From Verrucomicrobiota bacterium (lineage in GTDB: Bacteria > Verrucomicrobiota > Verrucomicrobiia > Opitutales > Opitutaceae): DNA of 8,847 bases. The stretch is from the NCBI GenBank assembly GCA_030832235.1, contig JAURJO010000249.1, positions 1-8,847 of the forward strand. The letters run 5' to 3'. This document shows positions 7,083 to 8,847 of this stretch, one piece after another. Under the pieces are notes generated by a model. The model was not told where the DNA came from and searched no databases. It saw nothing but the letters and a program-made list of their open reading frames with translations. The position numbers were made by a program, and so were the translations under genes. Numbering within the stretch: the stretch's first letter is position 1; every line of letters begins with the position of its first letter.

Positions 7083-8847
7083 ATGCCCGCCAACATCCCA
7101 GTCCGCGCCAGCGAGCAACTCACCTTCCCGGGCGAGGTTCCGGTGGCCGCGCGCCTCGCGGCTTGCCGCGAGTTTCTCCGGACGGAAATGGCCTCGCTCC
7201 GCCAGCGCCATGAGGCGGGCTCCCCCGGGCTGACGATCTGCCGGGAGCGTTCGCAGATCATCGACGCCCTGCTGATCCATCTTTTCGCGTACGCGATCCG
7301 CTCCTACTCGCCTCCCGTGCCCGGCCCCGTGCCGCCGGTCGCCCTCGTGGCGCTGGGCGGCTACGGCCGCGGCGAGCTTTCCCCCCTTAGCGACGTCGAC
7401 GTCATGTTCCTGTTCGCGACGAAGACGAAGGCCAACGAGGCCAAGCCGCTGCAGGAACACCTCACCAACGAGATCCTCTACATCCTCTGGGACTGCGGAC
7501 TGAAGGTCGGGCATTCCACGCGCACGTTCGACGAGGCGTTCGCGGAGGCGCGGAAGGACATCCTCACGAAGACCGCGCTGCTTGAGTCGCGGCGCGTGAC
7601 GGGTTCGGAAAAGCTCCACGACACCTTCGCGCAGGCCTACCGCAGCTATTACGCGACCGAGAATCCGCGGCAGTACATCGAGGCGCGCCTCGACGACCAG
7701 TCCTCCCGGCGCGCGAAATACGCCAACACCGTTTTCAACCAGGAACCCGACATCAAGAACGGCGTCGGCGGCCTGCGCGATTACCAGAACGCCGTCTGGA
7801 TGGCGCGCGTGAAGCTGGACGTCACCTCCCTCGACGAGCTCGCCGCGCAACGCTACCTGCGGGCCGACGACCTCGTGGCGTTCCAACGCGGGTACGACTT
7901 CCTGCTGCGCGTGCGGAACCAGCTGCATTTTTTCAGCACGCGCGCGACCGACGTGATGAGCCTCGACCAGCAGCCGAAAATCGCCGAGGCGCTGGGTTAC
8001 CGCGAACCCGACATGCTCGCCCGGGTGGAGGCGTTCATGCAGGACTACTACCGCGCGGCGCAGACGATTTTCCGCGTTTCAAAGCTGGTCGAGGACCGTC
8101 TCGCGCTCTCGATCGGGCGCTCGGGCGAGGGCGACAAACGCTCGTTCCGCGACTCGCTTCTCGCTTCGCGCCTCCAACGCACGAAGCGCATCGACGGCTT
8201 CATCCTTCGCGGCCGCGAGCTGGCGGCCGAAAAGCCGACCGTGTTCCGGGATGATCCGGTGCGCCTGCTGCGGGTGTTCCGGCACTGCCAGACGCTCGAG
8301 GCCACGCCCGACCTGCATCTGGCGGAGCTGATCCGCGCCTCGCTGGGCCTGCTCACGCCCGCAGTCGCCGAAAGCAAGGATGCCAGCGTGTGCTTCCGCG
8401 CGATCCTGTCCGAGGCCGGCGCGGTGCACCCGGTGCTGAGCCGCATGCACGAACTCGGGGTGCTCGGGCGCTTCATCCGCGAGTTCGACGCGCTCACCTG
8501 CCTCGTGCAGCACGAGTATTACCATCGCTATACGGCCGACGTACACACGCTCAACGCGATCCGCGAACTCGACCGGATCTACACGGAGGCGGAGCCGATC
8601 ACGCTGAAGTACCGCGCCGCCCTGCACGAAACCACGGATGCGTCGCTGCTTTATCTCACGCTGCTGCTGCACGACATCGGCAAATCCGAGGGCATTCGCG
8701 GTCACGCCGAGAGCGGCGTCCGCCTCGCGGGCCCGCTGCTGGAGCGCTTCGGCGTCGCACCCGACGACCGCGAACTCATCCTTTTCCTGATAAAAAATCA
8801 TCTGGTGATGGCACGATTCTGGCAGAAGCGGGACGTCGATGATCCCA
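7083..8847 (+). CDS. glnD: [Protein-PII] uridylyltransferase / uridylyl-removing enzyme (3'-partial)
   Basis: GlnD is the cytoplasmic glutamine sensor that uridylylates PII (GlnB/GlnK) when nitrogen is limiting and removes UMP when glutamine is plentiful, thereby steering glutamine synthetase control. The window holds 588 residues from the ATG at 7083; E. coli GlnD has about 890, so the rest of the HD domain and the two ACT domains lie beyond the end. Visible: nucleotidyltransferase motif GGYGRGE (92-98) with SDVDVMF (D104 and D106 as metal ligands), the family linker QEPDIKNGVGGLRD (220-233), RVRNQLHF (276-283), and the HD phosphohydrolase motif HDIGK (H530, D531) with RGHAESG (H541) and KNH (H573). 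The ATG follows a stop-containing leader and has no Shine-Dalgarno sequence; the residues after it align with the usual N-terminal region. It is separated from the upstream tRNA by a terminator, so it needs its own promoter, which I cannot identify. All key residues present so far are intact. Confidence 0.96.
   Translation, partial: MPANIPVRASEQLTFPGEVPVAARLAACREFLRTEMASLRQRHEAGSPGLTICRERSQIIDALLIHLFAYAIRSYSPPVPGPVPPVALVALGGYGRGELSPLSDVDVMFLFATKTKANEAKPLQEHLTNEILYILWDCGLKVGHSTRTFDEAFAEARKDILTKTALLESRRVTGSEKLHDTFAQAYRSYYATENPRQYIEARLDDQSSRRAKYANTVFNQEPDIKNGVGGLRDYQNAVWMARVKLDVTSLDELAAQRYLRADDLVAFQRGYDFLLRVRNQLHFFSTRATDVMSLDQQPKIAEALGYREPDMLARVEAFMQDYYRAAQTIFRVSKLVEDRLALSIGRSGEGDKRSFRDSLLASRLQRTKRIDGFILRGRELAAEKPTVFRDDPVRLLRVFRHCQTLEATPDLHLAELIRASLGLLTPAVAESKDASVCFRAILSEAGAVHPVLSRMHELGVLGRFIREFDALTCLVQHEYYHRYTADVHTLNAIRELDRIYTEAEPITLKYRAALHETTDASLLYLTLLLHDIGKSEGIRGHAESGVRLAGPLLERFGVAPDDRELILFLIKNHLVMARFWQKRDVDDP

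Noticed and set aside
6771..7928. 385-codon minus-strand frame ending across the tRNA, containing a stretch beginning WTGLEPAAF
   Set aside because: This is antisense to glnD, the terminator and tRNA-Asp. The familiar-looking tail is the translated complement of the tRNA, a known source of spurious protein annotations.

Overview
The window is GC-rich, densely coding bacterial DNA. The combination of Tat-exported hydrolases, a heme-rich cytochrome fused to HEAT/TPR repeats, GlnD, start codons without Shine-Dalgarno sequences and a tRNA-Asp with encoded CCA suggests a Verrucomicrobiota (Opitutales/Opitutaceae-like) or related PVC-group chromosome. That placement is inference from gene style and not from a marker gene. 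There is no sign of phage, IS elements or CRISPR.

Layout. (1) 1-2026 (+): the 3' part of a multiheme c-type cytochrome with seven visible CXXCH sites followed by HEAT-like and TPR repeats; its N-terminus lies outside the window. (2) 2110-4847 (-): two tandem genes for exported proteins of the neutral ceramidase-like superfamily, overlapping by ATGA (the upstream one Sec-type, the downstream one Tat-type). They converge on the cytochrome gene across 83 bp. (3) 4848-4979: a 132-bp divergent intergenic region holding a 7-bp inverted repeat. (4) 4980-6724 (+): two tandem amidohydrolase-2-like genes, again overlapping by ATGA. The first has lost the metal-binding HxH motif; the second keeps a complete set of ligands and has a clear Tat signal. 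(5) 6758-6923: promoter-like boxes, tRNA-Asp(GTC) and an intrinsic terminator. (6) 7083-8847 (+): glnD, the PII uridylyltransferase, cut by the window end inside its HD domain.

How the parts fit together. Regions 2-4 form a symmetrical module: two translationally coupled pairs of related hydrolase-fold genes, back to back over a shared control region, with three clearly and one probably exported product. A reasonable inference is a periplasmic or cell-surface pathway that cleaves an amide, ester or lactone substrate. The substrate cannot be read from the sequence. The tRNA and glnD are core chromosomal genes, insulated from the module by the terminator. All five in-window start codons lack a recognisable Shine-Dalgarno sequence.
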